Counted from the stretch's first letter, positions 1-8,887 are shown. The stretch: DNA of 64,000 bases from Advenella sp048381675 (GCF_048381675.1 NZ_JBLWIS010000004.1:124001-188000), one strand, 5' to 3'. The notes: generated from the letters alone by a model not told the origin. Made by a program: numbers and translations.

Positions 1-877
1 TGGAAAACCTCTTCCTCGCTGGACACCGGGGGCCCATATTGATATTGAGTGCGGTGATACGGGCATTTCAAGACAATATTCTTTGTGCAGTGATCCGGCA
101 GATACCAGTTGCCTGGAAATTGCCATCCTGAAAGATCCTGAAAGTCGTGGTGGTTCTGCATGGCTGCATGAAAATATCAAGCAGGGCGATCGTGTTCGCA
201 TCCGTGGTCCACGCAATCATTTCCGTATGGACCCGAGCGCAGAAAAAATCATCTTTGTTGCGGGTGGCATTGGCATTACCCCAATCAGCGCCATGGCTCG
301 CGAGGCCAGGCAGCGCGGGGTTGATTATCAAATCCATTACAGCGGACGCTCACGACAATCCATGGCTTTATTAGACGAGTTGGTGGCGCTGCATGGTGAT
401 AAATTGCATGTTTATGCGAAAGAAGAAGGCAAGCGTAATGACTTTGCCTCCTTGTTAGCCAAGCCCGATGTGAAAACCCAGATCTATGCTTGTGGCCCTG
501 AAAGAATGTTGGATGGGCTGGCCAAATCCTGTCAGGATTGGCCTGAAGATGCTTTGCATGTTGAGCATTTTCATTCCGTCCTGGGTGAACTGGATCCCTC
601 CAAAGAACATGCTTTTGAGGTTGAGTTGAAAGACTCGGGTATTACGCTGAGTGTAGCGGCAGACCAGACCTTATTACAGGCTTTGCAAGGCGCCAATATT
701 GACGTGCAAAGTGATTGTTGTGAAGGCCTGTGCGGATCTTGCGAGGTAAGGGTATTACAAGGTGATATTGATCATCGGGATGTTGTATTGACCCGTGCCG
801 AGAAGGAACAAAATACCAAAATGATGGCTTGCTGTTCCCGTTCCGCAAAAGGAGAAAAACTGGTTCTTGAGTTGTAA
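1..877 (+). CDS. VanB-type ferredoxin reductase (phthalate dioxygenase reductase family), 5' end missing
   Basis: Electron-transfer component that passes electrons from NAD(P)H through flavin to a 2Fe-2S centre and on to an oxygenase. The frame is open from base 2, so the gene runs off the left edge. Visible parts in order are the FMN-binding RQYS motif, the nucleotide-binding GGIGITP loop, and a C-terminal plant-type 2Fe-2S domain with CCEGLCGSC and a further Cys pair near the end (MMACCS). That FMN-NAD-FeS order is typical of the phthalate dioxygenase reductase/VanB family. The oxygenase partner is not visible. It may lie to the left, or the reductase may serve the P450 at 10030; both are inference. 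A hairpin terminator follows. Confidence 0.88.
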   Translation, partial: GKPLPRWTPGAHIDIECGDTGISRQYSLCSDPADTSCLEIAILKDPESRGGSAWLHENIKQGDRVRIRGPRNHFRMDPSAEKIIFVAGGIGITPISAMAREARQRGVDYQIHYSGRSRQSMALLDELVALHGDKLHVYAKEEGKRNDFASLLAKPDVKTQIYACGPERMLDGLAKSCQDWPEDALHVEHFHSVLGELDPSKEHAFEVELKDSGITLSVAADQTLLQALQGANIDVQSDCCEGLCGSCEVRVLQGDIDHRDVVLTRAEKEQNTKMMACCSRSAKGEKLVLEL

Positions 878-918
878 TAATATAAATTTTTTTTGAAACC
901 AGCTGTTGTGATCAAATT

Positions 919-954
919 ATGCCTGTTCGCATAACCATTTATGTGAACAGGCAT
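919..954. terminator. Hairpin terminator between convergent genes
   Basis: Two 16-base arms (919-934 and 939-954) pair with one wobble or mismatch around a 4-base loop, and an AT-rich run follows on both sides. It separates the ferredoxin reductase (+) from the LysR gene (-) and probably ends both transcripts. Confidence 0.7.
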
Positions 955-970
955 ATTTATTTAATTTTTA

Positions 971-1882
971 TTAATAATCAAAGCTTGTTTTTTTACTGAA
1001 GTGATCCCTGATCGCTTTTGTAAATTCGCTGCGTGGATGAAACTTTCTTTCCAGAATGCCAATTCTTCGAAAAATCTTGGTATATGAGAGATCCACGTAT
1101 ACCAGTTTTTCATCTTTCTCCCAGTCCAGGTTGGCCAGTTTGGGCACAATCGATACCCCATATCCCTGGCGGACCAGTTCAATAATGGCTTCAATCGAAT
1201 TTATTTCCATTTGAATGTCGACGTTGACAGCCAGTTTTTTCAAGGTGTTCCGAATCAGGATGCCTGTCCATGTCATCTGGTCAAAATGAATGAACGGGGC
1301 ATGCTTGAGAATTTCCAGTGACGGTTCGGGTGCTATTTGTTCAAGTGAAAAAAAGGGTTTGCGCGGAATGATAAGAATCATGGATTCATCATAAAGCGGT
1401 GTCCATATCAATTCGTTGTAAGCATACTCAGGCGGTTCGGTTGCAATCGCGGCATCTAGTTGACCACTGGTGATTCTGTGTGCAAAGTCACCCGATTGAC
1501 CGGCAAAAACTTTTACATCCAGATCCGGATTGTTTTTCCTGATTATCCACAGTACATCTGAAAATGCCCCCATTAAACTGGAAACCAGCGCACCAATATG
1601 AACGGTGCCAGTTAGCTTGCCCTGTTTGCTATCGCCGCTTTTTAGAATTTCTTCATATTTGACCATTAACTCCTGTGTCTTTTTCAATAAATTTTCACCA
1701 AAATGATTCAGTACCAATTGATGACCGTTTTTGTGAAAAAGAGGGGTTTTGAGGGTTTCTTCCATCGTTTTGATTTGTTGGCCCACTGCAGCGGACGTCA
1801 AACCTATTTTTTTGCCGGCACCAGTATAAGAACCGCATTCAGCAACCGCAACAAAAACCCGGAAGGTTCGTAAAGTGATCAT
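971..1882 (-). CDS. LysR-family transcriptional regulator
   Basis: 303 residues, the usual LysR length. The N-terminal winged helix-turn-helix covers about residues 1-60 (MITLRTFRVFVAVAECGS, then GLTSAAVGQQIKTMEE), followed by a periplasmic-binding-protein-like effector domain. It is divergent from the Bug/sdh-like operon that starts at 2062, with a 179-bp AT-rich gap between. By the usual LysR arrangement it is likely the regulator of that operon, with a carboxylic acid or a downstream metabolite as inducer (inference). The N-terminal motif resembles CbbR-like members, but the effector cannot be read from sequence. Confidence 0.9.
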   Translation of the reverse strand: MITLRTFRVFVAVAECGSYTGAGKKIGLTSAAVGQQIKTMEETLKTPLFHKNGHQLVLNHFGENLLKKTQELMVKYEEILKSGDSKQGKLTGTVHIGALVSSLMGAFSDVLWIIRKNNPDLDVKVFAGQSGDFAHRITSGQLDAAIATEPPEYAYNELIWTPLYDESMILIIPRKPFFSLEQIAPEPSLEILKHAPFIHFDQMTWTGILIRNTLKKLAVNVDIQMEINSIEAIIELVRQGYGVSIVPKLANLDWEKDEKLVYVDLSYTKIFRRIGILERKFHPRSEFTKAIRDHFSKKTSFDY

Positions 1883-1930
1883 GATAATTAAAATTAAATT
1901 TTAAATTACTAAAAAAATATTGGATTTACT

Positions 1931-1945
1931 TTAAATTAAATTTAA
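1931..1945. promoter_or_regulatory. Candidate LysR binding site
   Basis: A 15-bp inverted repeat with 7-base arms (TTAAATT, one central A, AATTTAA) lies between the divergent LysR gene and the Bug gene. It fits the T-N11-A rule for LysR boxes. The whole gap is very AT-rich, so chance palindromes are expected; this is only a candidate. Confidence 0.3.
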
Positions 1946-2061
1946 CTAATAATCAAACAAAATAAAGCTGCATGCACAGTACATGACAGTAAATTCAAAG
2001 AAAAAACTTTATTAAACCACCCCTGATTTTTTATAAATCAGGAATCAAGGAAGAGACAACA

Positions 2062-3060
2062 ATGGATACGGTATTGAGTTTTTATGCTTCAGGAGGTCGT
2101 GTTTTTAAAAATTTTGCGGCGGTTCTTATTTCCTGTACGCTCGCTACTCCCGTCTTGGCAGCGGAGTGGCCCAAACAACCGGTTCGTTTAGTCGTGCCGT
2201 TTGCTGCCGGCGGGGCCACCGATATTATTTCGCGAACCCTGGGACAAGAGCTCGGCAAGCAGTGGAAACAAACGGTAATTGTGGAGAACAAAGTGGGGGC
2301 AGGAGGTGCTGTGGGTGCCTCACAGGTAGCACGTGCCAAACCGGATGGCTATACCCTTTTAATGATTTCGGGCAGCATGTTCACCGTTAACCCTTATTTA
2401 TATAAAAAACTGCCTTATAGCGTCAATGACTTCCGCGCAGTCAGTGCGGTAACAGCAGGACCATTATTGATGGCAGTGAACAAAAAAATCCCGGCTAACG
2501 ATTTACATTCATTCATGAATTATGTAAAGGCACACGGCGCTGTAACCAATTTTGGTTCTGCAGGAGTAGGTAGTCAGGGGCATATGGCATCAGAGGCCAT
2601 CATGAATGCGACGGGTACCCAAATGACCCATATTCCTTATAGCGGAGAGTCAGCTGCCTTGACCGATTTGATGGCTGGCCAGATTGATGTGGTGACCGCC
2701 AATCTTTCGGCTGTTTTGCCTTTTTTAAAGTCGGGTGAAGTCAAGCCGATTGCGGTAACCAGCGGGAAACGTTCAAAAAGCGTATCGGACGTCGGCACAA
2801 TGGCTGAACAGCTTAATAAGGATTTTGATGTCGTTGGCTGGTTTGGGATTGCGGTACCTAAAGAAACCCCTGATGCCGTTGTAAAGCAGATTGAAGAAGG
2901 GATTAAGGTTGCGCTTAATTCGGATCGCATGAAGCGGACTTTTGATGATTTGGGACTGGAGCCGGCAACCACAGGTTCTGACTACATGAATGGAAGAGTG
3001 CAGGAAGAATCTACTTTCTGGCAGAAGGTGATTGCAGAGCAGAAAATTGAACCGAGGTAA
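2062..3060 (+). CDS. Bug-family TTT substrate-binding protein
   Basis: 332-residue periplasmic receptor of the tripartite tricarboxylate transporter family. A signal peptide ends near residue 33 (PVLAAEW). The mature part opens with the family pattern WPKQPVRLVVPFAAGG followed by TD and carries the conserved PDGYTLLM motif. An SD-like AAGGAAGAG precedes the ATG. The gene heads the sdh-like operon (next gene 41 bp on), so it probably binds the acid that the operon degrades. No tctA/tctB membrane genes are adjacent; an orphan receptor would need membrane partners encoded elsewhere, as is common in Bordetella relatives. Confidence 0.93.
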   Translation: MDTVLSFYASGGRVFKNFAAVLISCTLATPVLAAEWPKQPVRLVVPFAAGGATDIISRTLGQELGKQWKQTVIVENKVGAGGAVGASQVARAKPDGYTLLMISGSMFTVNPYLYKKLPYSVNDFRAVSAVTAGPLLMAVNKKIPANDLHSFMNYVKAHGAVTNFGSAGVGSQGHMASEAIMNATGTQMTHIPYSGESAALTDLMAGQIDVVTANLSAVLPFLKSGEVKPIAVTSGKRSKSVSDVGTMAEQLNKDFDVVGWFGIAVPKETPDAVVKQIEEGIKVALNSDRMKRTFDDLGLEPATTGSDYMNGRVQEESTFWQKVIAEQKIEPR

Positions 3061-3101
3061 TGGTTCAGGATAAATGGATTTTGTATTTGAATGGGTGAAT
3101 T

Positions 3102-3815
3102 ATGGAAAAGATGCTGACAGTAAAAATCTGGCGAGGAGAGGAGCAGGGAGAGTATGTCACTTATCAAGTCCCTTCCAGGGAAAACCAGACGGTGCTTGAT
3201 GTAGTGACAGAAATTCAGCGACAGGTTGATCCTACTCTGTCATATCGCTTTTCCTGTCGGGTTGGTGTATGTGGAACCTGTGCCATGACGGTGAACGGCA
3301 AGCCAAGATGGACATGCAGAAGCCATGTGAAGAATGTTGAAAAAAATGGCGAAATAGTGCTTGAACCCTTGCGCAATATGCCACGTGTCAAAGATCTTGT
3401 TGTCGATATGACCGAGTTTTTTGATAAATGGAAAAAAGCAGGCGGGGAATTTATAGGAACCCGTACACGCCATGAAAAACCGGCGCTGGTTGATCCGAAT
3501 AGCAAGGCCAGGAAGCAGGCTGATGCGGCGATTGAATGTATTAATTGTGCTGTTTGTTATGCCGCTTGTGATGTGGTTGAGTGGAATAAAGATTATTTGG
3601 GTCCGGCTGCACTCAACCGTGCCTGGAGTCTGGTTAATGATGAACGTCATGCAGACCAGAAGGGGGTTCTTAAAAAGGCAATGAGTGATAGTGGATGCAA
3701 TTCTTGCCATACCCAGGGCAGTTGTATGAAGCATTGTCCAATCGGGTTAAGTCCGACAGGCAGTATTGCCGGGCTGAAAAAACGCTCATTGCTTGAGTTT
3801 TTTAGTGGGGAATAG
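3102..3815 (+). CDS. Succinate dehydrogenase/fumarate reductase-like iron-sulfur subunit
   Basis: 237-residue SdhB/FrdB-type electron-transfer subunit linking a flavoprotein to a membrane quinone site. An N-terminal 2Fe-2S ferredoxin domain carries CRVGVCGTC and a fourth Cys in PRWTC. The C-terminal domain has CINCAVCYAAC for the 4Fe-4S cluster and CHTQGSCMKHCP for the 3Fe-4S cluster. The usual Pro after the fourth Cys of the 4Fe-4S motif is Asp, and an extra CNSC precedes the last motif. It is first of four coupled genes in the order B-C-D-A; the TCA-cycle operon of proteobacteria is usually C-D-A-B. This suggests a paralogous complex rather than the housekeeping one (inference). Confidence 0.9.
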   Translation: MEKMLTVKIWRGEEQGEYVTYQVPSRENQTVLDVVTEIQRQVDPTLSYRFSCRVGVCGTCAMTVNGKPRWTCRSHVKNVEKNGEIVLEPLRNMPRVKDLVVDMTEFFDKWKKAGGEFIGTRTRHEKPALVDPNSKARKQADAAIECINCAVCYAACDVVEWNKDYLGPAALNRAWSLVNDERHADQKGVLKKAMSDSGCNSCHTQGSCMKHCPIGLSPTGSIAGLKKRSLLEFFSGE

Positions 3816-3817
3816 TG

Positions 3818-4147
3818 ATGGAAATGAGACTTTTTCTGCTGCAGCGTTTGTCAGCCATGATTATGGTGCCTTTTATTTTTGTTCATATAGGCATGATTGT
3901 TTATGCAGTTCGTGGAGGTTTAAGTGCTGAGGAAATACTGACTCGAACCCAGGGAAACTGGTTATGGATTGCGTTTTATACCTTGTTTGTGATTAGTGCA
4001 GCAATCCATGCCCCTATTGGTATTCGCAAGGTGGTCAAAGAGTGGACGACCATCACGTCTCAAGCAGCCAATTGGCTGGCATTAGCCCTGGGTCTGGTGT
4101 TCTTGGGGCTAGGGATGCGGGCAGTGATTGCAGTGGGAGGTTTGTAA
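3818..4147 (+). CDS. Succinate dehydrogenase-like membrane anchor subunit (first)
   Basis: 109-residue membrane protein with three predicted helices (about residues 12-33, 47-67 and 82-104), matching the size and topology of Sdh/Frd anchors. His residues in the first two helices (FIFVHIG, AAIHAPIG) could ligate heme b or sit near the quinone site. ATG 3818 is chosen over the in-frame GTG at 3815 because GGGGAA lies at a good distance upstream. The gene abuts the iron-sulfur subunit and its stop overlaps the next start (TAATG), indicating translational coupling within one complex. Confidence 0.82.
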   Translation: MEMRLFLLQRLSAMIMVPFIFVHIGMIVYAVRGGLSAEEILTRTQGNWLWIAFYTLFVISAAIHAPIGIRKVVKEWTTITSQAANWLALALGLVFLGLGMRAVIAVGGL

Positions 4148-4509
4148 TGATCAAGATCAAGAATGTGCATAAACACAAAGCTTATTTTGCATTTTTAGGT
4201 CACCGGATTTCCGGTTTGCTGTTGGGCATATTTCTTCCGGTTCATTTTTATGTATTGGGGCTGGCGCTAAACAAGGTTGATAAATTCGACAGTTTTCTGA
4301 AATTTTCCGAGCTGCCAGGCGTCAAGTTTGCCGAGTGGGGACTGCTCATTTTATTAGGCACTCATCTTGGATTTGGTTTGCGGATTTTGGTGATTGAGTT
4401 TGTGCAGTGGCCAACACCCAGGTCCATACGCTTGAATTGGATTAGCTGGAGTATGACATTCAGCGTCATTATTGGTGCCGTGTTTCTTGTAGGAGTATTC
4501 GGGTCATGA
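4147..4509 (+). CDS. Succinate dehydrogenase-like cytochrome b anchor subunit (second)
   Basis: 120-residue three-helix membrane subunit. The start at ATG 4147 overlaps the previous stop; a longer in-frame reading from 4042 lies inside the upstream gene and is rejected. The opening HRISGLL resembles the HRxTG signature of SdhC. A second motif, HLGFGLRI in the middle helix, matches the H-x3-G-x-R pattern of heme-ligating anchors. With the preceding gene it forms the membrane half of the complex. The last four bases (ATGA) overlap the flavoprotein start. Confidence 0.82.
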   Translation: MIKIKNVHKHKAYFAFLGHRISGLLLGIFLPVHFYVLGLALNKVDKFDSFLKFSELPGVKFAEWGLLILLGTHLGFGLRILVIEFVQWPTPRSIRLNWISWSMTFSVIIGAVFLVGVFGS

Positions 4510-6242
4510 AAATTGAAAATTCTAAAACAGATATCCTTATCCTTGGCAGTGGCGGTGCGGGATTATTTGCGGCCCTGCATGCCAAGCAGGCAAACCCGAA
4601 TCTTGAAGTGACGGTTGCCGTCAAGGGCTTGATAGGTAAAAGTGGCTGTACCCGAATGGTGCAAGGTGGTTACAACGTTGCGCTGGCTGATGGCGACTCT
4701 GTTGAGCGGCACTTCATGGATACGATTGAAGGGGGTAAGTGGTTGCCACGTCAGGACCTGGCATGGCGACTGGTGACCGGTGCGGTAGAGCGTGTCCAGG
4801 AACTGGAAAATGAAATCGGTTGTTTTTTTGACCGTAATCCCGATGGTACTCTGCACCAGAAAGCTTTTGCCGGACAGACTTTCGACCGGACGGTGCACAA
4901 ATCTGACCTGACTGGCATTGAAATTATCAACCGTCTCATGGAGAAAGTGAAAGCACTGGATGTTAACCGTCTTGAAGAGCATCGTGCGATTGAATTGATT
5001 CCTGCCCGTGACGGATCAGGCATTTCTGGCGTGTTATTTATTGACATGCGCACGGGTGGTTACCGTTTTGTACAGGCAAAAGCCGTGCTGCTTAGTACCG
5101 GTGCCGGACCCACCATGTATCAGTACCATACCCCTTCAGGTGAAAAAACCTGTGACGGCCTTGCCATGGCCTTGCGTTACGGCTTGAAGTTACGCGATAT
5201 GGAGATGGTTCAATTTCATCCTACCGGCTTGCTGGGTGGTCCTGATACCCGTATGACGGGTACGGTTCTTGAAGAGGGGTTACGTGGTGCGGGTGGCTAT
5301 TTAATCAATGGTGCGGGCGAACGTTTCATGAGTAATTATCATGAACGTGGTGAACGTGCCACGCGCGATGTGGTGAGCCGGGGTATTTACGCTGAAATGC
5401 GTGCCGGGCGGACCAGTCCGATGGGCGGTGTTTATATACAAATGTCACATCTTGGTGTGGAACATGTTCGCAAAACCTTCCCTGGCATGGTTCAACGTTG
5501 TGCGGATTGTGGTTTTGATTTGGCAGGCGGGCGTGTCGAGGTTGTACCAACCGCTCATTATTTAATGGGTGGGGTTGAATTTGATGTGGACTGTTCAACC
5601 GCGTCGCCAGGCTTGTTTGCGGCCGGTGAAGATTGTGGCGGTGTACATGGTGCTAACCGGCTTGGTGGCAACGGTGTGGCCAACTCAACAGTATTTGGCG
5701 GGATTGCCGGTGAGTCAATGGCCGAATACATCAAAAAAGGCGGGATGTGGAAAGAACCCGACCAGTCCGTGATTGAAGCAGGTGTTGCCCGGGCAGAATT
5801 TCCGTTTTCCAAAAAAGCCGAGATGACATTGCCGCTGCGCGAAGCGCTTGCAAAAACCATGTGGGATGACGTGGGCATTTTACGCAATAAAGCGGGCATT
5901 GAAAAAGGCCTTGAGAGCCTGGCCAGCCATTATGATGCGTTGCGTACGATTGGTGTTGCGGACGGTCAGCGCCGATTCAACCTGAGCTGGCATGACTGGC
6001 TCAATCTGGACAGCCTGACAACCATTTCAACCGTGATTGCAACCTCGGCACTGGCCAGGTGTGACAGTCGCGGTGCACATTTCCGGGAGGATTATCCTGA
6101 AACGGGTGACCTGCATACCTCAGCCTATACACGTGTGAGTGAACGCGATGGAAAAATTGAATTGGAAATGGTGCCCGTTAAATTCGATATTGTCTCTCCA
6201 GGCAACTCACTGATTCGCGAAGAGGAAGAAAATTGCGCATAA
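4506..6242 (+). CDS. Fumarate reductase/succinate dehydrogenase-like flavoprotein with Cys at the FAD-linking position
   Basis: 578-residue FAD subunit of the SdhA/FrdA/NadB superfamily. The N-terminal Rossmann motif is LGSGGAG (residues 13-19). Active-site blocks are present: QFHPTG, LRGAGGYLIN, GERATRDVVSRG, AHYLMGG and NRLGGN. Where SdhA and FrdA have S-H-T with the His covalently bound to FAD, this protein reads GCTRMVQGG, so the His is Cys48. Non-covalent relatives such as L-aspartate oxidase also lack the His. Covalent flavin raises the redox potential needed to oxidise succinate, so this enzyme may reduce its substrate or oxidise a different acid (inference). It is coupled to the anchor gene by a 4-bp overlap. 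Confidence 0.9.
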   Translation: MKIENSKTDILILGSGGAGLFAALHAKQANPNLEVTVAVKGLIGKSGCTRMVQGGYNVALADGDSVERHFMDTIEGGKWLPRQDLAWRLVTGAVERVQELENEIGCFFDRNPDGTLHQKAFAGQTFDRTVHKSDLTGIEIINRLMEKVKALDVNRLEEHRAIELIPARDGSGISGVLFIDMRTGGYRFVQAKAVLLSTGAGPTMYQYHTPSGEKTCDGLAMALRYGLKLRDMEMVQFHPTGLLGGPDTRMTGTVLEEGLRGAGGYLINGAGERFMSNYHERGERATRDVVSRGIYAEMRAGRTSPMGGVYIQMSHLGVEHVRKTFPGMVQRCADCGFDLAGGRVEVVPTAHYLMGGVEFDVDCSTASPGLFAAGEDCGGVHGANRLGGNGVANSTVFGGIAGESMAEYIKKGGMWKEPDQSVIEAGVARAEFPFSKKAEMTLPLREALAKTMWDDVGILRNKAGIEKGLESLASHYDALRTIGVADGQRRFNLSWHDWLNLDSLTTISTVIATSALARCDSRGAHFREDYPETGDLHTSAYTRVSERDGKIELEMVPVKFDIVSPGNSLIREEEENCA

Positions 6243-6272
6243 ATTTACACAAAATTATTCAGGAGGCAGGAT

Positions 6273-7214
6273 ATGGCCATTGAGATAAATCGAATTGAAG
6301 AGGCAGCACTGGAAATAATGAAGCGTGCTGCCATCGATATTCCGGAAGATTACAGCGAAGGCATCAAGGCAATGCAGAAAACCGAAACAGGCAAATTGCC
6401 CCGTTTCGTGTTGCATGCCATGGTTGATAACTGGGAAGCAGCGAGCAAGGATCGCCGTCCCATGTGTGCGGATACCGGTGTGCCGCGTTATTACGTAAAA
6501 ATGGGTAATAACGCCAGTGTGCAAGCCGGTTTTATCGGGATCGAACGGGCCTTGCGTAAGGCCACGGCTGATGCCACTGTTCAAATTCCATTACGGCCCA
6601 ATCGGGTACACCCTTTATGGCGTACGGAACACAACAATAACGTGGGTATCAATGCACCTGAAATTGAATGGTCGTTTGAACCGGATGCCGACTGGGTGGA
6701 TATCACAACAGTTCATAAAGGTGGCCTGTTCGGAACCGATTACCGAATGCTTTTTCCCGGTGATGGTATTGACGGTATCAAGCGTTTTGTACTGGATGGC
6801 CTGATTGCCTTTGGCAAGCGTGGCCTGGCGTGTCAGCCAGCAATTGTAGGCATTGGTATTGGCGGTTCCAAGGATACCTGTATGCAACTGGGCAAACAGG
6901 CAGCTTGCTTGCGCACAGTGGGTGACCGTAATCCTGATCCCAAAATCGCCGAGCTTGAAATGGAACTGAAAAAACTGGGCAATTCAATTGGCATGGGCGC
7001 AATGGGATTTGTTGGTTCATCCATGGTGGTTGATTGCCATATTGAAGTGGGCTATACGCATACGGGTGGCATGCCAGTCAGCATTCATACATTCTGTCTG
7101 TCATCACGACGGTCTACCGCGAGAATTTATGCGGATGGACGTATTGAATACCGTACCAATCCTGAATGGTTCACGCCTTATATGAGAAGGGAGACAGTTG
7201 AATGGAATCGTTGA
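6273..7214 (+). CDS. Class I fumarase / L-tartrate dehydratase alpha subunit
   Basis: 313-residue alpha subunit of a two-part iron-sulfur hydro-lyase (fumarase class I or TtdA type). Three Cys that would ligate the catalytic 4Fe-4S cluster are visible: C65 (MCADTG), C203 (SKDTCMQLG) and C275 (HTFCLSS). The length matches stand-alone alpha subunits rather than the one-chain FumA of about 550 residues. A strong AGGAGG lies upstream, and the end overlaps the beta subunit by 13 bp. Placed after an Sdh-like complex, it would hydrate the alkene that the complex makes, or dehydrate a hydroxy acid. Whether the substrate is fumarate, tartrate or a substituted analogue cannot be told from sequence. Confidence 0.9.
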   Translation: MAIEINRIEEAALEIMKRAAIDIPEDYSEGIKAMQKTETGKLPRFVLHAMVDNWEAASKDRRPMCADTGVPRYYVKMGNNASVQAGFIGIERALRKATADATVQIPLRPNRVHPLWRTEHNNNVGINAPEIEWSFEPDADWVDITTVHKGGLFGTDYRMLFPGDGIDGIKRFVLDGLIAFGKRGLACQPAIVGIGIGGSKDTCMQLGKQAACLRTVGDRNPDPKIAELEMELKKLGNSIGMGAMGFVGSSMVVDCHIEVGYTHTGGMPVSIHTFCLSSRRSTARIYADGRIEYRTNPEWFTPYMRRETVEWNR

Positions 7215-7891
7215 ATAATCAAGATGAAGAGTTGAAGGTTTTCAGAATCAATCTTCCTGCTACTGCGGAAGATATTGCCCGCCTGGAAATCGGGTCAGTG
7301 GTTTACATGACTGGCGTGGTGTATACCGCCAGGGAGGGTGTGTATCAAAAAGTATTGGGTAATGGAGAAGCATTGCCTGTGGATCTCGAGAGCCTGAGCA
7401 ACGTTAATTTTCATTGTTCTCCGGCAGCAGCCGTCACGCCCGAAGGTGAATACAACGTTGGGGCCGTTACGGCTACGGCCAGTTTCAGGTTTTCCAAATG
7501 GATGCCCAAATGGCTTGAGTTGACACAGACCAAAATTGTCATTGGTAAAGGCGGTATGCCACATGATGACTATGCCAATATTATGGTGCCACAGGGTGCG
7601 GTCTACCTGACAACCGTCGGCTATGGTACGGGTGCCTTGCTGGGTCGTGGTATCAAACAGGTCCGCGATGTCTTCTGGTTGGATGAACTGGGCATTGCGC
7701 AGGCGATGTGGCTTTTTGAAGTGGAAGATTTTGGCCCCTTTATTGTGGAAAGCGACGTTCATGGCAATTCGCTTTTTCATCGGCATGGCGAGCAGGTTAA
7801 TGCCCGGATTGATGAGCTTTATGCCGGCTTGAAACCACCCGCATTACACCGTTTTGGTGAAACCAGTGACCGTAAAAATGAAGTGATGTAG
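7202..7891 (+). CDS. Class I fumarase / L-tartrate dehydratase beta subunit
   Basis: 229-residue C-terminal-type subunit that completes the hydro-lyase. Recognisable elements are the opening region with IGSVVYMTGVVYTARE, where substrate-binding residues lie in this family, the central GKGGM loop, and GAVYLTTVGYGTGALLG followed by RGIK. The start codon lies inside the end of the alpha gene (13-bp overlap), which supports a heteromeric enzyme made in equal amounts. The carboxyl end DRKNEVM is short and hydrophilic. The next gene begins 11 bp later, so it belongs to the same operon. Confidence 0.88.
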   Translation: MESLNNQDEELKVFRINLPATAEDIARLEIGSVVYMTGVVYTAREGVYQKVLGNGEALPVDLESLSNVNFHCSPAAAVTPEGEYNVGAVTATASFRFSKWMPKWLELTQTKIVIGKGGMPHDDYANIMVPQGAVYLTTVGYGTGALLGRGIKQVRDVFWLDELGIAQAMWLFEVEDFGPFIVESDVHGNSLFHRHGEQVNARIDELYAGLKPPALHRFGETSDRKNEVM

Positions 7892-7902
7892 AAGAGGTAA
7901 TA

Positions 7903-8748
7903 ATGTCTATTATTGATTTTCGCTTAAGACCGCCGGCCGGTGAGTTTCTTTCTACCCTGATGTACGCGTCAGGTGAACGTCGTGACGGTTTTACCAGAAC
8001 CGTGGGTTTTGAACCCTCCCCAGCGGCACAGCAGCAATCCATGGAAATGACTCTGGCAGAAATGGATGCTGCGGGCGTGCAGCACGGGGTGGTAGTGGGC
8101 CGGCTTGCTGGGATGCTGGGTAGCATTTCCAATGAAGATGTCAAATTGCTCATGGATACCTATGGCAGCCGCTTTATTGGTGCTGCTTCGATAGATCCAA
8201 GTAACCGGGTTGCGGCATGTCGTAGTATTGATGAGTCGATGGCTGCCGGTTTTAAACTGATCAACATAGAACCGGGTGCTTATCCGGTTCCCATGTATGC
8301 GGATGATCGTCGTCTTTATCCTATTTATGCCCATTGTGAAGACCGGCAAATTCCCATTATTTTGATGGTGGGAGGTACTGCCGGCCCTGATCTTAGTTAC
8401 TCTGACCCGATTCGTACCGATCGTATGCTTGCCGATTTTCCTAATTTGAAAGTCGTGCTTGCGCATGGTGGTTGGCCATGGGTCACGCAAATTTTGCATA
8501 TTGCCTTCAGGCGCACCAATGTTTATCTGTCACCGGATATGTATTTTTCACGGATGGCGGGTTGGGAAGAGTATGTTAAAGCCGCAGACGGTTTTCTGGC
8601 AGATAGAATGTTGTATGCCAGTTCATTTCCATTCTGTCCTATTAAAGGTTATAAAGAGTGGTTTGAAACCTTGCCAATACAAGCAGTTAATCGCAAGAAA
8701 ATCATGGGTGATAATGCGAGAAAATTGCTGGGATTAGCAACGATTTAA
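7903..8748 (+). CDS. Amidohydrolase-2 fold protein with degenerate metal site
   Basis: 281-residue TIM-barrel protein of the amidohydrolase_2 family, which includes ACMSD-type decarboxylases and the lactonase LigI. The barrel-strand landmarks LINIEPG and VVLAHGGWPW are present. The N-terminal HxH metal motif is replaced by IIDFRLRPP, and the usual SD of the GSDYP loop near the C-terminus reads ASSFPF, so two of the usual metal-ligand groups are absent. It may be metal-independent like LigI, or non-catalytic. The RBS is AGAGGTAAT before ATG 7903. It shares the operon with the sdh-like and fumarase-like genes and probably works on the same pathway (inference). Confidence 0.8.
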   Translation: MSIIDFRLRPPAGEFLSTLMYASGERRDGFTRTVGFEPSPAAQQQSMEMTLAEMDAAGVQHGVVVGRLAGMLGSISNEDVKLLMDTYGSRFIGAASIDPSNRVAACRSIDESMAAGFKLINIEPGAYPVPMYADDRRLYPIYAHCEDRQIPIILMVGGTAGPDLSYSDPIRTDRMLADFPNLKVVLAHGGWPWVTQILHIAFRRTNVYLSPDMYFSRMAGWEEYVKAADGFLADRMLYASSFPFCPIKGYKEWFETLPIQAVNRKKIMGDNARKLLGLATI

Positions 8749-8887
8749 AATGGAGCAGGTGTTGTATGGTTTGATTTAATAGCATGCACTAGACTGGCGC
8801 ATACTGTTGATTACATTGAAAAATAAATACGGTTAAAAAATGACTAAATCAAAGGAGAAGTGAGATGTTAGTTAAAGGAGATAGTTT

